From Acidobacteriota bacterium (GTDB taxonomy: Bacteria; Acidobacteriota; Terriglobia; Acidiferrales; UBA7541), in the NCBI GenBank assembly GCA_013289855.1, contig JABCZD010000005.1, positions 396,277-460,276 on the forward strand: a stretch of 64,000 nucleotides of DNA, read 5' to 3'. Positions 46,343 through 56,519 of the stretch are shown here, in pieces. Made by a program: the position numbers and the translations under genes. The stretch's first letter is position 1; each line of letters opens with the position of its first letter. A model generated the notes under the pieces. The model searched no databases, was not told where the DNA came from, and saw only the letters and a list, made by a program, of their open reading frames with translations.

Positions 46343-47532
46343 GTGGCCTAGTACATCCCGGCATCCGACAATCGAGATCTGCCATCCCAAGCGTTCTCGC
46401 CGAAAAGGCCCCGGTGCTGTCGTTTCTGCGGAAGGGCGTGGCTTCGAATAGACCGAACTGGCTGCCACTCATGTTGGTCGTGGCGGCTATTGCCGCGGTT
46501 GCGTATGCAGACCATCGCGTTATTGTGCCCTCTCTTATCTACCTCTATATCTTGCCCCTTAGCATCGGCGCGATTTTCTTGCGCAATGAAATCAGTTACG
46601 GCCTTATCGTGGCATGCATTGGGTTCCACTATTTTAATTCTCCGCGACAGATCCCCTTAGGGATCCGCATCTTCCACGATCTCTCCGCACTGCTGTGTTT
46701 CACCTTCGTTGTCTACGTGATCCAGCGCTATGCGAAGCAGCAGGAATCGCTTCTCGAGACCGTTGAGCGGCAACGTGATGACCTGCTTAACGATGTAGAG
46801 CTGGCCGCCGAAGTTCAGCGCTTGTTTCTTCCCTCGAGCAAGTCGGTCATCGCTGGACTCGAAATAGCCGGGATGATGCACCCCGCGCGGGGGGTAGGCG
46901 GCGACTACTTTGACTATTTCCCCATCGACCCCCATACCACCCAAATCGTCATTGCAGACGTAGTTGGAAAGGGTGTCCCCGCCGCCCTCTTAATGTCTGC
47001 GACAGCGGCGGCGATGCGGCTCGAGGCGAACCATGATCGAAATATGATCAAGCAAGTAGAACGATTGAACGCGGGGATCCACTCCGTGTCGGACTCCAAC
47101 CGCTTCGTGACTCTGTTTCTCGCTGAGATCGACGCCGAGAAGCGGGCGCTTCGTTACGTCAATTGTGGCCACAATCCCGCCCTTTTGTTTCGCGCCGCCA
47201 CGGGCATGCTTACTCCTCTGAACTCCTCCTGCCAGCCGATCGGACTCTTTGCTGAAGAGAATTGTGAACTGGCCTCAGAACACCTCATGCCCGCCGATGT
47301 CTTAGTTTTCTATACGGACGGTGTCACCGAGGCCGGAAACCCGCTGGGCGAAGAATTTGGGGTGGATCGACTTTCCGCTGTGGTGCGACGTGGTTCTTCC
47401 CTGTCCGCTGAAGACCTGATGAAAAGTCTTTATAACGCTGCTGCAGATTTCTGCGGCAATGACTTCAACGATGATGTAACCATCCTCGTCGTCAAATGCG
47501 ATTTTGACAGTCCTCCAACCCTGACTTCATAG
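46339..47532 (+). CDS. Membrane-anchored PP2C-type phosphatase (SpoIIE/RsbU family)
   Basis: The start ATG 46339 overlaps the oxidase stop, giving 397 residues. About four or five hydrophobic segments occupy residues 35-130, followed by a coiled-coil linker (QRYAKQQESLLETVERQRDD). The catalytic domain has ELAAEVQRLFLPSS, the metal-binding GGDYFDYF, VIADVVGKGVPAALLM, NCGHNPALLF and FYTDGVTEAGN, and ends with DFNDDVTILVV. Such phosphatases dephosphorylate anti-anti-sigma factors; no partner is encoded nearby. Confidence 0.92.
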   Translation: MSGLVHPGIRQSRSAIPSVLAEKAPVLSFLRKGVASNRPNWLPLMLVVAAIAAVAYADHRVIVPSLIYLYILPLSIGAIFLRNEISYGLIVACIGFHYFNSPRQIPLGIRIFHDLSALLCFTFVVYVIQRYAKQQESLLETVERQRDDLLNDVELAAEVQRLFLPSSKSVIAGLEIAGMMHPARGVGGDYFDYFPIDPHTTQIVIADVVGKGVPAALLMSATAAAMRLEANHDRNMIKQVERLNAGIHSVSDSNRFVTLFLAEIDAEKRALRYVNCGHNPALLFRAATGMLTPLNSSCQPIGLFAEENCELASEHLMPADVLVFYTDGVTEAGNPLGEEFGVDRLSAVVRRGSSLSAEDLMKSLYNAAADFCGNDFNDDVTILVVKCDFDSPPTLTS

Positions 47533-47546
47533 CTCATACCGCGCCC

Positions 47547-47566
47547 CCTGTCAGCATGCTGACAGG
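47547..47566. promoter_or_regulatory. Perfect 20-bp palindrome upstream of the RND operon
   Basis: CCTGTCAGCATGCTGACAGG is its own reverse complement over all 20 bases. It lies 15 bases after the phosphatase stop and 240 bases before the efflux permease start, with no T-rich tract after it. A dimeric repressor site is the simplest reading; a weak terminator is the alternative. Confidence 0.5.
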
Positions 47567-47805
47567 TCTTCAATCTGCCGGACCTTCCGCACATCACGGC
47601 TGGACGCAATGCGTTTCCTCGCCCGCTTAAACGCCTCTGTTTTGAACTCTTTCCCGAGATTCCAGCTCGGGCGAGGTTCTGGCATCCGGGCTGCATTGTC
47701 TGGAGTTGAGTCAAGAAATGCGAACGATCGCCGTCCAGCCACCGAGCAAATGACATCGACCCTGGATGACGGGATCCGGAGCATAGGGATTTGGGGGCGT
47801 GAACC

Positions 47806-50800
47806 GTGTGGATTGTTCGACTCGCGTTACGGCGACCCTATACGTTTGTGGTGGTGTCCATACTGATCGTGATTATGGGCGGGCTTTCGATCATCCGCAC
47901 GCCAACCGACATCTTCCCGAACATCGATATTCCCGTTGTCAGTATCATCTGGAACTACAACGGCCTCGTACCCGAGGACATGAGCGATCGCATCGTTAGC
48001 GTCACAGAGCGTGCGCTGACCACTACTGTCGACAATATCGAACACGTCGAATCGCAATCGCTCTATGGAGTTGCTGTAGTCAAAGTGTTTCTGCAGCCTA
48101 CCGCGAACATTCAACAAGGCATTGCACAAATTACCGCGATTTCCCAGACCCAGCTCAGGCAATTGCCCGCGGGAACGACGCCGCCGCTCATTCTTGCCTA
48201 CAGCGCATCCAGTGTGCCGGTTCTCCAGTTGGCCCTCTCGGGGCAGAACTTATCGGAACAAGAACTCAACGACTATGGCCTGAATTTCATTCGCACGCAG
48301 CTGATCACTGTCCCGGGAGCATCGGTGCCTTATCCCTATGGCGGTAAACAACGCCAGGTACAAGTAGACCTGAATACGACAGCGTTGCAGTCGAAGGGCC
48401 TGTCCGCGCTGGATGTGGTCAATGCGATCAGCTTGCAAAATCTGATCCTGCCCACGGGAACGTCCAAGATCGGGTCCAAGGAATACGACGTTTCCATTCC
48501 TAACGCAGCGCCTCAAACGATCGCCGACTTAAATCGAATCCCCATCAAGACGATTGGCGGCACGACCATCTACATCAAAGATGTCGCTTGGGTGCGCGAT
48601 GGTTTTCCCCCGCAGACAAATATCGTTCGCGTCAACGGACAGCGTTCCGTATTGCTGACCATGCAGAAGGCGGGGAATGCCTCGACCTTGAACGTGATCG
48701 CCGACGTCAAGGCTCTTCTGCCACAAATCAAGACCACCGTTCCACCGCAGCTCGACATAGCGCCACTGGCCGATCAATCCATTTTTGTGCGTGGCGCGAT
48801 CAGTGGTGTCGTGCGGGAAACGCTGATTGCCGCGTGTCTGACCGCTTTCATGATTCTCGTTTTTCTCGGCAGCTGGCGAAGCACCATCATCATCGCCACC
48901 TCGATTCCGCTGGCCATCCTTACCTCCATCATCGTGCTGAGTGCGATCGGCGAAACGATCAATATTATGACCCTCGGTGGACTCGCTCTGGCGGTCGGCA
49001 TATTGGTGGACGACGCGACCGTCGAGGTCGAGAACATAAATCGCAACCGCGCGGCGGAGCCCGAGAAGGACATGGACGAAGTTGTCCTGGACAGCGCCTC
49101 GCAAATCGCGACACCTGCTTTCGTGTCCACCCTATCGATTTGCATTGTGTTTGCTCCCATGTTTCTGCTCTCCGGGGTCGCGCGGTACCTATTTGTCCCG
49201 CTCGCCGAAGCCGTCGTTTTCGCCATGTTGGCCTCGTATTTCCTGTCGCGGACGATCGTTCCGACCATGGCAAAGTACCTATTGCGGGGAGAGAAGATGG
49301 AGGGCGCTGCCCCCAGCAGAAATCCCTTTGTACGGCTCCAGAAGGGTTTTGAGGCGGCCTTCGAGAGATTCCGTCACCGCTATCGCGGTCTGCTGGAGAT
49401 TTGTCTCCATCACCGCACTGCTTTCCTGATTGCGTTCTTCGTGACCTGCCTTGGCTCTCTGGCGATTCTGATTCCTTGGCTAGGCCGCGACTTTTTCCCC
49501 AGCGTTGACAGCGGCTCTTTCAAACTTCATCTGCGTGCGCCAACCGGAATGCGCATCGAGGAAACCGCCAATCTTTGCGATCTGGTCGAACGGTCGATTC
49601 GCCAGCAAATTCCGGCAGTCGAAGTCCACAATGTGATTGACAACATAGGACTGCCCTACAGCGGCATCAATCTCTCCTACAGCAATTCGGCGCCAGTCGG
49701 CTCTTCCGATGCCGACATTCTTGTGACCCTTTCCGCGAATCACCATCCCACCGATGACTACATTCACCAGCTTCGTCTGACCCTCCCAAAACAGTTTCCC
49801 GGTGTGACTTTTGCATTTTTGCCGGCCGACATGGTCAGCCAAATCCTCAATTTCGGCTTGCCGGCCCCGATTGATGTGCAGGTGGTGGGAAACAACTTGG
49901 AGGGAAATCGGCTCTATGCGAATGCACTACTCGAGAAAATTAGGTCGGTGCCAGGAACGGCCGATCTGCGGATCCAGCAGCCCTTCGACCAACCTTTTCT
50001 GCGCCTGAAGGTCGAGCGTACGAAAGCGGAGCAACTTGGTTTCTCCGCCCACGACATTGCGCAGAATCTTTTGGTATCACTGAGCGGCAGTTTTCAGACC
50101 TCACCTACTTACTGGGTGGACCCAAAGAATCGCGTCAGCTATCAAATTGCCGCGCAGACGCCGCAATATCGCACCGACACATTACAGGATGTGGAGAACA
50201 TTCCCATCACGGGCGCAGACCCGACTGCCCCTCCTTCGCTAATGGCCAGCTTGGTATCCCTTCAGCGCGGCGCGGGCATGGCAGTGGTTTCGCATTACGA
50301 TGTGGCGCCGGTGATTGACATCTTTGGTGCTGCTACCGGGCGTGACCTCGGCGGCGTATCCGGTGACATCTACAAAATTATTGACGATACTCGCCAACAA
50401 CTACCGCGCGGTTCTCGCGTCGTTGTCCGCGGACAGGTTCAGACCATGCGAGCCTCGTATATCGGACTCCTAAGCGGATTGGCCTTCTCGATCGTGCTGG
50501 TATACCTGCTCATCGTAGTCAATTTTCAGTCCTGGCTGGATCCTTTCATCATGATTTCCGCGCTGCCCGCGGCACTCGCGGGCATTGCCTGGTTTTTGTT
50601 CATAACGCACACAACGCTCAGCGTACCTGCCCTGATGGGCGCCATCATGTGCATGGGTGTGGCCACCTCCAACAGCATCCTGGTCGTCAGCTTTGCAACG
50701 GAACAAATGGACCATGGCAGCGATTCCATTAGCGCCGCACTGGAAGCGGGCTTCACGCGCTTTCGTCCGGTGTTGATGACCGCGCTGGCCATGATCATCG

Positions 50801-50979
50801 GCATGGTGCCCATGGCCCTCGGACTAGGGGACGGCGGAGAACAAAATGCCCCTCTTGGCCGCGCGGTAATAGGCGGGCTGCTTTTCGCTACGGCTTCCAC
50901 GTTGCTCTTCGTCCCAGCATTTTTCAGTCTCTTGCAGGGTTCACGAACGCTTCCGGCTCAAGCAGGAAATGCGCGTTAA
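47806..50979 (+). CDS. RND efflux permease (AcrB/HAE1-like)
   Basis: This 1057-residue inner-membrane transporter has the RND layout: first helix and opening (ALRRPYTFVVVSILIVIMGG), large periplasmic loop, the proton-relay aspartates in ALAVGILVDDATVEVENINRNR, a second membrane half starting near CLHHRTAFLIAFFVTCLGSL, and a second periplasmic loop, ending with membrane helices (GAIMCMGVATSNSILVVSFA). Length is typical. Translation starts at GTG 47806. It is followed 19 bases later by the adaptor and then by the outer-membrane channel, forming a full tripartite pump. The gene order permease, adaptor, channel is less common than adaptor first. Confidence 0.94.
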   Translation: MWIVRLALRRPYTFVVVSILIVIMGGLSIIRTPTDIFPNIDIPVVSIIWNYNGLVPEDMSDRIVSVTERALTTTVDNIEHVESQSLYGVAVVKVFLQPTANIQQGIAQITAISQTQLRQLPAGTTPPLILAYSASSVPVLQLALSGQNLSEQELNDYGLNFIRTQLITVPGASVPYPYGGKQRQVQVDLNTTALQSKGLSALDVVNAISLQNLILPTGTSKIGSKEYDVSIPNAAPQTIADLNRIPIKTIGGTTIYIKDVAWVRDGFPPQTNIVRVNGQRSVLLTMQKAGNASTLNVIADVKALLPQIKTTVPPQLDIAPLADQSIFVRGAISGVVRETLIAACLTAFMILVFLGSWRSTIIIATSIPLAILTSIIVLSAIGETINIMTLGGLALAVGILVDDATVEVENINRNRAAEPEKDMDEVVLDSASQIATPAFVSTLSICIVFAPMFLLSGVARYLFVPLAEAVVFAMLASYFLSRTIVPTMAKYLLRGEKMEGAAPSRNPFVRLQKGFEAAFERFRHRYRGLLEICLHHRTAFLIAFFVTCLGSLAILIPWLGRDFFPSVDSGSFKLHLRAPTGMRIEETANLCDLVERSIRQQIPAVEVHNVIDNIGLPYSGINLSYSNSAPVGSSDADILVTLSANHHPTDDYIHQLRLTLPKQFPGVTFAFLPADMVSQILNFGLPAPIDVQVVGNNLEGNRLYANALLEKIRSVPGTADLRIQQPFDQPFLRLKVERTKAEQLGFSAHDIAQNLLVSLSGSFQTSPTYWVDPKNRVSYQIAAQTPQYRTDTLQDVENIPITGADPTAPPSLMASLVSLQRGAGMAVVSHYDVAPVIDIFGAATGRDLGGVSGDIYKIIDDTRQQLPRGSRVVVRGQVQTMRASYIGLLSGLAFSIVLVYLLIVVNFQSWLDPFIMISALPAALAGIAWFLFITHTTLSVPALMGAIMCMGVATSNSILVVSFATEQMDHGSDSISAALEAGFTRFRPVLMTALAMIIGMVPMALGLGDGGEQNAPLGRAVIGGLLFATASTLLFVPAFFSLLQGSRTLPAQAGNAR

Positions 50980-50998
50980 GTATTGATAGGGAGCCACT

Positions 50999-52222
50999 AT
51001 GTCGCCGCAAGATCGCAATCAAGATAAAGAAAGAATCGAGCCGCAGACACCCCCATTGCATGAACTGGGACAAAAACGCTCGAACAGAGGATGGTTGGTT
51101 CTGCTCGTCGCTTTAGTCGTGGTCGGCGCCCTTCTTTCGTCGGGCATCTGGTCCCGTGTCAAGGCCCGCACAACGCTGAAGGCCGAAACCGCTCAAGTGG
51201 CACTCACTGCGGTATCCGTTGTTTCGCCAAAACAAACTGCGCCTGCCGAAGAGATCATTCTTCCTGGAAATGTCCAACCGTTCATCACTTCCCCCATCTA
51301 TGCGCGAACCAACGGATATCTCAAGAAGTGGTATTTCGATATTGGGGCGCATGTCAAGAACGGGCAATTGCTTGCCGTGATCGAAACGCCAGAAGTTGAT
51401 CAACAGCTCCAGCAAGCGCGCAGCAACCTTTCAACCGCACAGGCAAATCTCGAATTGGCGGCAATAACCAAGTCTCGCTATCAGGGACTCCTGAAAACCA
51501 ATGCCGTGTCCCAGCAGGATGCGGACAACGCGGTTGGTACCTACAACGCCAATAAAGCCATCGTCGAAGCAGACCAGGCAGCCGTTCAGCAGTACGCCGC
51601 TCTGGTATCGTTCGAAAAAGTCTACGCTCCCTTTGACGGCGTAATCACGGCACGCAACACCGACATCGGCGACCTCATTAATTCTGGCAGCAGCGCCAGT
51701 GTAAAAACCGATCTCTTTCATATCGCTCAACCCGGCACCTTGCGCGTTTACGTAAATGTCCCGGAAGAATATTCCCGCGGAATCAAAATCGGCATGACCG
51801 CGGATCTCGCTCTCGCCGAATTTCCCGGGCGTACCTTTCAGGGAAAGCTGGTACGCACCTCTGACGCCATCAACATGACGACTCGCACCTTGTTGATTGA
51901 AATTGATGTCGCCAATCCCACTGGCACCTTGCTCACAGGTTCCTATGCGGAAGTCCACTTGAAAGTTGCCGCTCAGCTTTCCACATTCATCATTCCGGTC
52001 AATACCTTGATATTCCGCTCGGACGGTTTACGCGTGGGCCTTGTGAAGGATGGCAAAGTTACGCTTACTGCGGTTACTCCGGGCCACGATTTCGGCAACA
52101 CAATAGAGATCGTCTCCGGCCTCAAGCTCGACGATCAGGTCATTATCAACCCGCCCGATTCCATCGTCACCGGACAGCAAGTCCAAATCGTTCAGGCAAC
52201 ATTACCAGGGGATATCCAGTGA
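50999..52222 (+). CDS. RND periplasmic adaptor (membrane fusion protein)
   Basis: The 407 residues include a single N-terminal membrane anchor (about 31-52, WLVLLVALVVVGALLSSGI), lipoyl-like halves (YARTNGYLKKWYFDIGAHVKNGQLLAVIETPE; FDGVITARNTDIGDLIN) around an alpha-hairpin, and beta-barrel and membrane-proximal domains (TADLALAEFPGRTFQGKLVRT). It bridges the permease and the outer-membrane channel. It overlaps the next start by four bases. Confidence 0.93.
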   Translation: MSPQDRNQDKERIEPQTPPLHELGQKRSNRGWLVLLVALVVVGALLSSGIWSRVKARTTLKAETAQVALTAVSVVSPKQTAPAEEIILPGNVQPFITSPIYARTNGYLKKWYFDIGAHVKNGQLLAVIETPEVDQQLQQARSNLSTAQANLELAAITKSRYQGLLKTNAVSQQDADNAVGTYNANKAIVEADQAAVQQYAALVSFEKVYAPFDGVITARNTDIGDLINSGSSASVKTDLFHIAQPGTLRVYVNVPEEYSRGIKIGMTADLALAEFPGRTFQGKLVRTSDAINMTTRTLLIEIDVANPTGTLLTGSYAEVHLKVAAQLSTFIIPVNTLIFRSDGLRVGLVKDGKVTLTAVTPGHDFGNTIEIVSGLKLDDQVIINPPDSIVTGQQVQIVQATLPGDIQ

Positions 52223-53727
52223 GACGTACTCGAAACAAAGCCTTGGCCGGAAGGACAACATGGCGAACACACTGGCTTGTAGTTCTACCGCTGGCGCTAT
52301 CCGTACTCCAGATTTGCGGATGCACGGTTGGACCAGAATATAAGCGGCCCCTCGCAGAAGTTCCGCCCGTTTACAAAGAGGTAGGCAACTGGAAGCAGGC
52401 TCAGCCGAACGACCAGAATCTCGGCGGCAACTGGTGGGAGATGTTTCAGGACTCGCAACTAAACGCCCTCGAATTGCAGGTGAACGTCTCTAACCAAAAC
52501 TTGAAGGCCGCTGAGGCCCAATACACGCAGGCTCGCGCGCTCGTCCGCTACAACCGCGCCGCTTACTTTCCCACCATCGACGGAGGCGCGAGCGCGACAC
52601 GAAACAGAATCTCAAACAATCGGCCTCCCAGCCTCGCCACCAATGGAGTTACCTACAACGACTTTCAAATTCCTCTCGAACTTTCTTACGAAGTCGATGT
52701 CTGGGGACGCGTGCGCCGCTCCGTTGAGTCCTCTCGCGAGCAGGCTCAAGCCAGCGCCGCGGACCTGGCTACCGTGAACTTGTCTATGCACGCCCAATTG
52801 GCTTTGGACTACTTCCAGGCCCGCACACTTGATGCAGAGGAGCAGCTTTTGAATTCGACCGTAACGCAGTACCAACAAGCTCTGGAATTGATTGAGAACC
52901 GCTTTGCCGGAGGCCTTGCTTCCGATCTAGAAGTCCAGCAAGCCAGAACTCAACTTGAAACCACTCGCGCTGAGGCCATCGATGTCGGAGTGGGTCGTGC
53001 TCAGTACGAGCACGCCGTGGCGGTTCTGATTGGGAAGCCTCCAGCCGAGTTCAGTCTCGCCGCTCTTCCTCTCACCGCACCTCCTCCTCCAATTCCGACT
53101 GGTTTGCCCTCCGAATTGTTGGAGCGGCGTCCCGATATTGCAGCAGCGGAAAGGCGCGTGGCCTCCGCCAACGCTCAAATCGGCGTCGCCAAGGCGGCTT
53201 ATTATCCGACCATCAGCTTAGGTGCCACGGGTGGTTTCGAGAGTGGCGTAATTAGCACGCTCATCTCTGGCCCCAGCATCCTCTGGTCGGCAGGCGGTTC
53301 GGCGGTCGTACCTCTCTTTGATGCCGGACGTCGCAGGGCCAATTTAGATCAAGCCATAGCGGCCTACGACCAAACCGTCGCCAACTACCGCGAGACGGTC
53401 CTGACCGGCTTTGAGCAAGTCGAAGACAACGTCGCGGCGCTACGCATCCTCGAACACGAAGCTCAAGTTCAGAACGTCGCAGTCATCGCTGCCGAGAAAT
53501 ACCTGGAACTCGCGGTCACGCGCTACAAGGGGGGCGTCACGAGCTACCTGGAAGTGACCACTGCCCAGAGTGCAGCCCTCTCCGATGAACTCACCGCCGT
53601 GAATATTCTCGGCCGCCGCATGGCAGACGCGGTAACCTTGGTTCAAGCGCTTGGTGGTGGCTGGAATAGCTCCAAACTTCCTAGCCGCCCAGAATGCTGC
53701 GGCAAACTCACGAGCAGCTCAAAATGA
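52219..53727 (+). CDS. Outer-membrane efflux lipoprotein (OprM/NodT family)
   Basis: The 502-residue product starts at GTG 52219, overlapping the adaptor stop. A signal peptide ends in a lipobox (QICGC), and the mature lipoprotein begins CTVGPEYKRP, typical of OprM/NodT channels. Two TolC-type repeats follow, with SYEVDVWGRVRRSVESSREQ, RRPDIAAAERRVASANAQIGVAKAAYYPTI and RYKGGVTSYLEVTTAQ as landmarks. It completes the tripartite pump. Confidence 0.93.
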   Translation: MRRTRNKALAGRTTWRTHWLVVLPLALSVLQICGCTVGPEYKRPLAEVPPVYKEVGNWKQAQPNDQNLGGNWWEMFQDSQLNALELQVNVSNQNLKAAEAQYTQARALVRYNRAAYFPTIDGGASATRNRISNNRPPSLATNGVTYNDFQIPLELSYEVDVWGRVRRSVESSREQAQASAADLATVNLSMHAQLALDYFQARTLDAEEQLLNSTVTQYQQALELIENRFAGGLASDLEVQQARTQLETTRAEAIDVGVGRAQYEHAVAVLIGKPPAEFSLAALPLTAPPPPIPTGLPSELLERRPDIAAAERRVASANAQIGVAKAAYYPTISLGATGGFESGVISTLISGPSILWSAGGSAVVPLFDAGRRRANLDQAIAAYDQTVANYRETVLTGFEQVEDNVAALRILEHEAQVQNVAVIAAEKYLELAVTRYKGGVTSYLEVTTAQSAALSDELTAVNILGRRMADAVTLVQALGGGWNSSKLPSRPECCGKLTSSSK

Positions 53728-54213
<486 letters not shown>

Positions 54214-54217
54214 GCAG

Positions 54218-55303
54218 CTAATGTGCTCCAACATCATAACTTATAACCGCATTTGGTGACAGTCCCTCCTTCGATTGCTGCATTCTGGTGCACACTGTCA
54301 CCAAATTGTCACCAAACTCTTCGAGCTTCGCGACTGCTGCATGCTTCGAGTCGAGATTTGTGTGCGTATAGCGCATGGTTATCGTGACCGTCGAATGTCC
54401 GAGCAGTTGCTGCACTGTCACTATGTCCACGCCTCGATTCACCAGGCGCGAAGCGAATGTGTGCCGCAGCGTATGCCACGACACGCCGTCGATTCCCGCC
54501 TTTCGACATGCCCGTCCAAAGCCCGACTTCAGATCGACAAGCGGTTTTCCGGTCTCGAGATTGTAGAAGACGAATTCACTCTTCCTGCCGCGCTCCCATG
54601 CTTCAAGAACCTTGCGAGCCTCCGCGTTGATCGGAACGGCCCTGGTCTTTTGCGTCTTGGGTGCAAAGACATTCAGAATGCTCTTTTCGAAATCCACATG
54701 GGACCAGCGCAGGGTGAAGATTTCTCCGGTGCGTAACCCGGTATTCAGGGCGAATCGAATTACGTCCTGAATGTAGGGCGCGGCATCGCGGAGAAGCTTT
54801 CCCTCCTCGTCCGGACTCACGACCCGTATGCCAATGTTCAGTTCTCGAAAGAACTTTACTCTGCGTACGGGATTGATGTCCCGGAAGAGGTCCCAATCGA
54901 TGGCGAGATTGAACATGCGCTTGAGCAGAGCCAACTCCCGGTTCACCGTCGAACCGGAGACTTCCTTCCGCCGGTTGAGTTTGTAGCCCTCGACCTCGGC
55001 AGGAGAGATCTCTGAGAGTTCGCATTCTGATCCGAAAAAGTTTTTGAGCTTTTTCAGCATTTGTTCGTCACGCAACCAGGACCGCTTGTTTGCCTTGGCA
55101 TATTCCATGTAGCGTTCGCCGAATTGTTCGAAGATCGTCTTCACCGGGCGTTTGTAAGCGCCACGGAAAATTTCCGATTTTCGCAACGTAAGCAGCTCTT
55201 CGGCATCCCGTTTGATGGAACTATGCGAAGACTCTTGCATCCTTTCGTGTTTCTTGTCGTAGTAGTCGATCCACCAAACATCACCTCTACGGTAGATTCC
55301 CAC
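54218..55303 (-). CDS. Tyrosine site-specific integrase
   Basis: I choose GTG 55303 (361 residues) because AAAAGGAG lies six bases upstream and the protein then begins with the typical GIYRRGDVWWIDYY arm-binding opening. A SAM-like core-binding domain spans about 60-145. The catalytic residues are visible: Arg in NTGLRTGEIFTLRW, Lys region KTQKTRAVPI, HxxR in SWHTLRHTFAS, His in LLGHSTVTIT and the tyrosine in MRYTHTN. It lies directly against the tRNA-Ser gene and is followed upstream by excisionase, primase and a conjugation-type gene on the same strand, marking a mobile island. Confidence 0.94.
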   Translation of the reverse strand: MGIYRRGDVWWIDYYDKKHERMQESSHSSIKRDAEELLTLRKSEIFRGAYKRPVKTIFEQFGERYMEYAKANKRSWLRDEQMLKKLKNFFGSECELSEISPAEVEGYKLNRRKEVSGSTVNRELALLKRMFNLAIDWDLFRDINPVRRVKFFRELNIGIRVVSPDEEGKLLRDAAPYIQDVIRFALNTGLRTGEIFTLRWSHVDFEKSILNVFAPKTQKTRAVPINAEARKVLEAWERGRKSEFVFYNLETGKPLVDLKSGFGRACRKAGIDGVSWHTLRHTFASRLVNRGVDIVTVQQLLGHSTVTITMRYTHTNLDSKHAAVAKLEEFGDNLVTVCTRMQQSKEGLSPNAVISYDVGAH

Positions 55304-55370
55304 TTGCGGCTCCTTTTCTACCCTTTGCCAGCCGCGCACACATTCTAGCAAGCATGCGCGGCGGGTGAAT

Positions 55371-55589
55371 CTAGAATTTGGCGGGCAAACGAGCGCGAAT
55401 CCGGTTTTCTGCGACGAACCGCTCGAGATCGGCCATGTCGAAGCGGACGGCGCGGCCTACCTTTATATAGGAGATCCTTCTCTGCCAAACCCAGCCGTAG
55501 AGGGTCGACGGCGAGACCGCTAGAAACTGAGCCGCCTCGCTTACGTTTACAAGTTGCGCTGTCCGATTGGTCGTAACCTGAGTTTCCAT
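55371..55589 (-). CDS. Excisionase-type helix-turn-helix protein
   Basis: ATG 55589 follows AGGAGG by seven bases and gives 72 residues. The sequence LVNVSEAAQFLAVSPSTLYGWV followed by KVGRAVRFDMADLERFV is a winged helix-turn-helix of the MerR/excisionase (DNA-binding protein excisionase family) type. Lying between the integrase and the primase on the same strand, it is the likely directionality factor for excision. Confidence 0.88.
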   Translation of the reverse strand: METQVTTNRTAQLVNVSEAAQFLAVSPSTLYGWVWQRRISYIKVGRAVRFDMADLERFVAENRIRARLPAKF

Positions 55590-55631
55590 AGCTGCGCCTC
55601 CTCTGCTGAATATCTTGTCGCCCACTCGCAC

Positions 55632-56519
55632 TCACGCGTTCCGCTCTTGAATCCCCTGCTCGCTCGAAGGATCGCTTTCCTCGCGCTTGCCGTTTAAGTC
55701 AGCCCGAGCCTTTGTAACAGTCCGTCTGGCGTAGTCCTCAGGATCGGATTTGTCTCCTGCGCGGTGCTGTGCGATTCGCCGCATGACTTCTTCGGGGTCA
55801 TCGCCTCGGGCGAGTGCGCGCTTCGCGAAAGCCCAGTCGTGTTCGGACTGGCTCAGATTAGCCCGTGGCGATGACTGCGACTTCGGGCGGTTGTAGTAGT
55901 TGTGGCGCGGCGAGTCCTGCGACTCGATGTGCAGTTTGAAGTCGCGGAGGTGGTAGATTTCTGCGGATTCCTTGCGAGCTTCGACATGGAAGTCCTTTTC
56001 GTATTTCTTGTTCGCGAAACCGGGCAGGCGTAAGACACGCGTCGCATCCGTGGCAGCAGGATCTCCTCCGAACTCGCGCGCCATCGCATGAAGAAGTCCT
56101 TCCGCCTCTTCGAGGCTCATGCCCTCCACCTTCCAGACGATCTGGAATTTCGCGGGCGAGCTGGCGAGAACATAATTCGGTTTCGGCACGGTGCTGGAAT
56201 TCTCAAGGGATTGCAGCGCTTCTGGACCGCCGTGATCGAGGTCGAGATAGACATGCCGGATGGACGCGATGTCCTCCTTCGTGCGCGTCGAAGCGTCCTG
56301 CCGGAGCGGATTCATTCCCATATAGATGTCCGACCCGTTCGCGTTCTTGTAGCGCAGCCATGCTTGAAACTCGGGGCTCGACGCTTTCTGTGCGCTGGTG
56401 ATGCGTTGGATGGTTTCGCTGAAATCCCGGTTCAGGACGAGCATGGCGATCCTGTCGGTCGGCTTGAAACTGTCGAGGATGTACTGCGAAGCGCGCGCTG
56501 GGGTGTCGACGGCGTTCAT
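55632..56519 (-). CDS. RepB-type DNA primase domain protein
   Basis: The 295-residue product has an archaeo-eukaryotic-type RepB primase core: DIYMGMNPLRQ, the metal-binding VYLDLDHGG, and LASSPAKFQIVWKVEGM followed by ATRVLRLPGFANKK. The C-terminal part (YARRTVTKARADL) is helical and basic. Such primases initiate replication of plasmids and integrative elements. The ATG follows AAGGAG and overlaps the stop of the upstream chimeric gene by four bases. Confidence 0.85.
   Translation of the reverse strand: MNAVDTPARASQYILDSFKPTDRIAMLVLNRDFSETIQRITSAQKASSPEFQAWLRYKNANGSDIYMGMNPLRQDASTRTKEDIASIRHVYLDLDHGGPEALQSLENSSTVPKPNYVLASSPAKFQIVWKVEGMSLEEAEGLLHAMAREFGGDPAATDATRVLRLPGFANKKYEKDFHVEARKESAEIYHLRDFKLHIESQDSPRHNYYNRPKSQSSPRANLSQSEHDWAFAKRALARGDDPEEVMRRIAQHRAGDKSDPEDYARRTVTKARADLNGKREESDPSSEQGIQERNA

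Noticed and set aside
47551..47784. Minus-strand 77-codon frame between phosphatase and efflux permease
   Set aside because: Crosses the 20-bp palindrome, lacks a ribosome site, and resembles no family.
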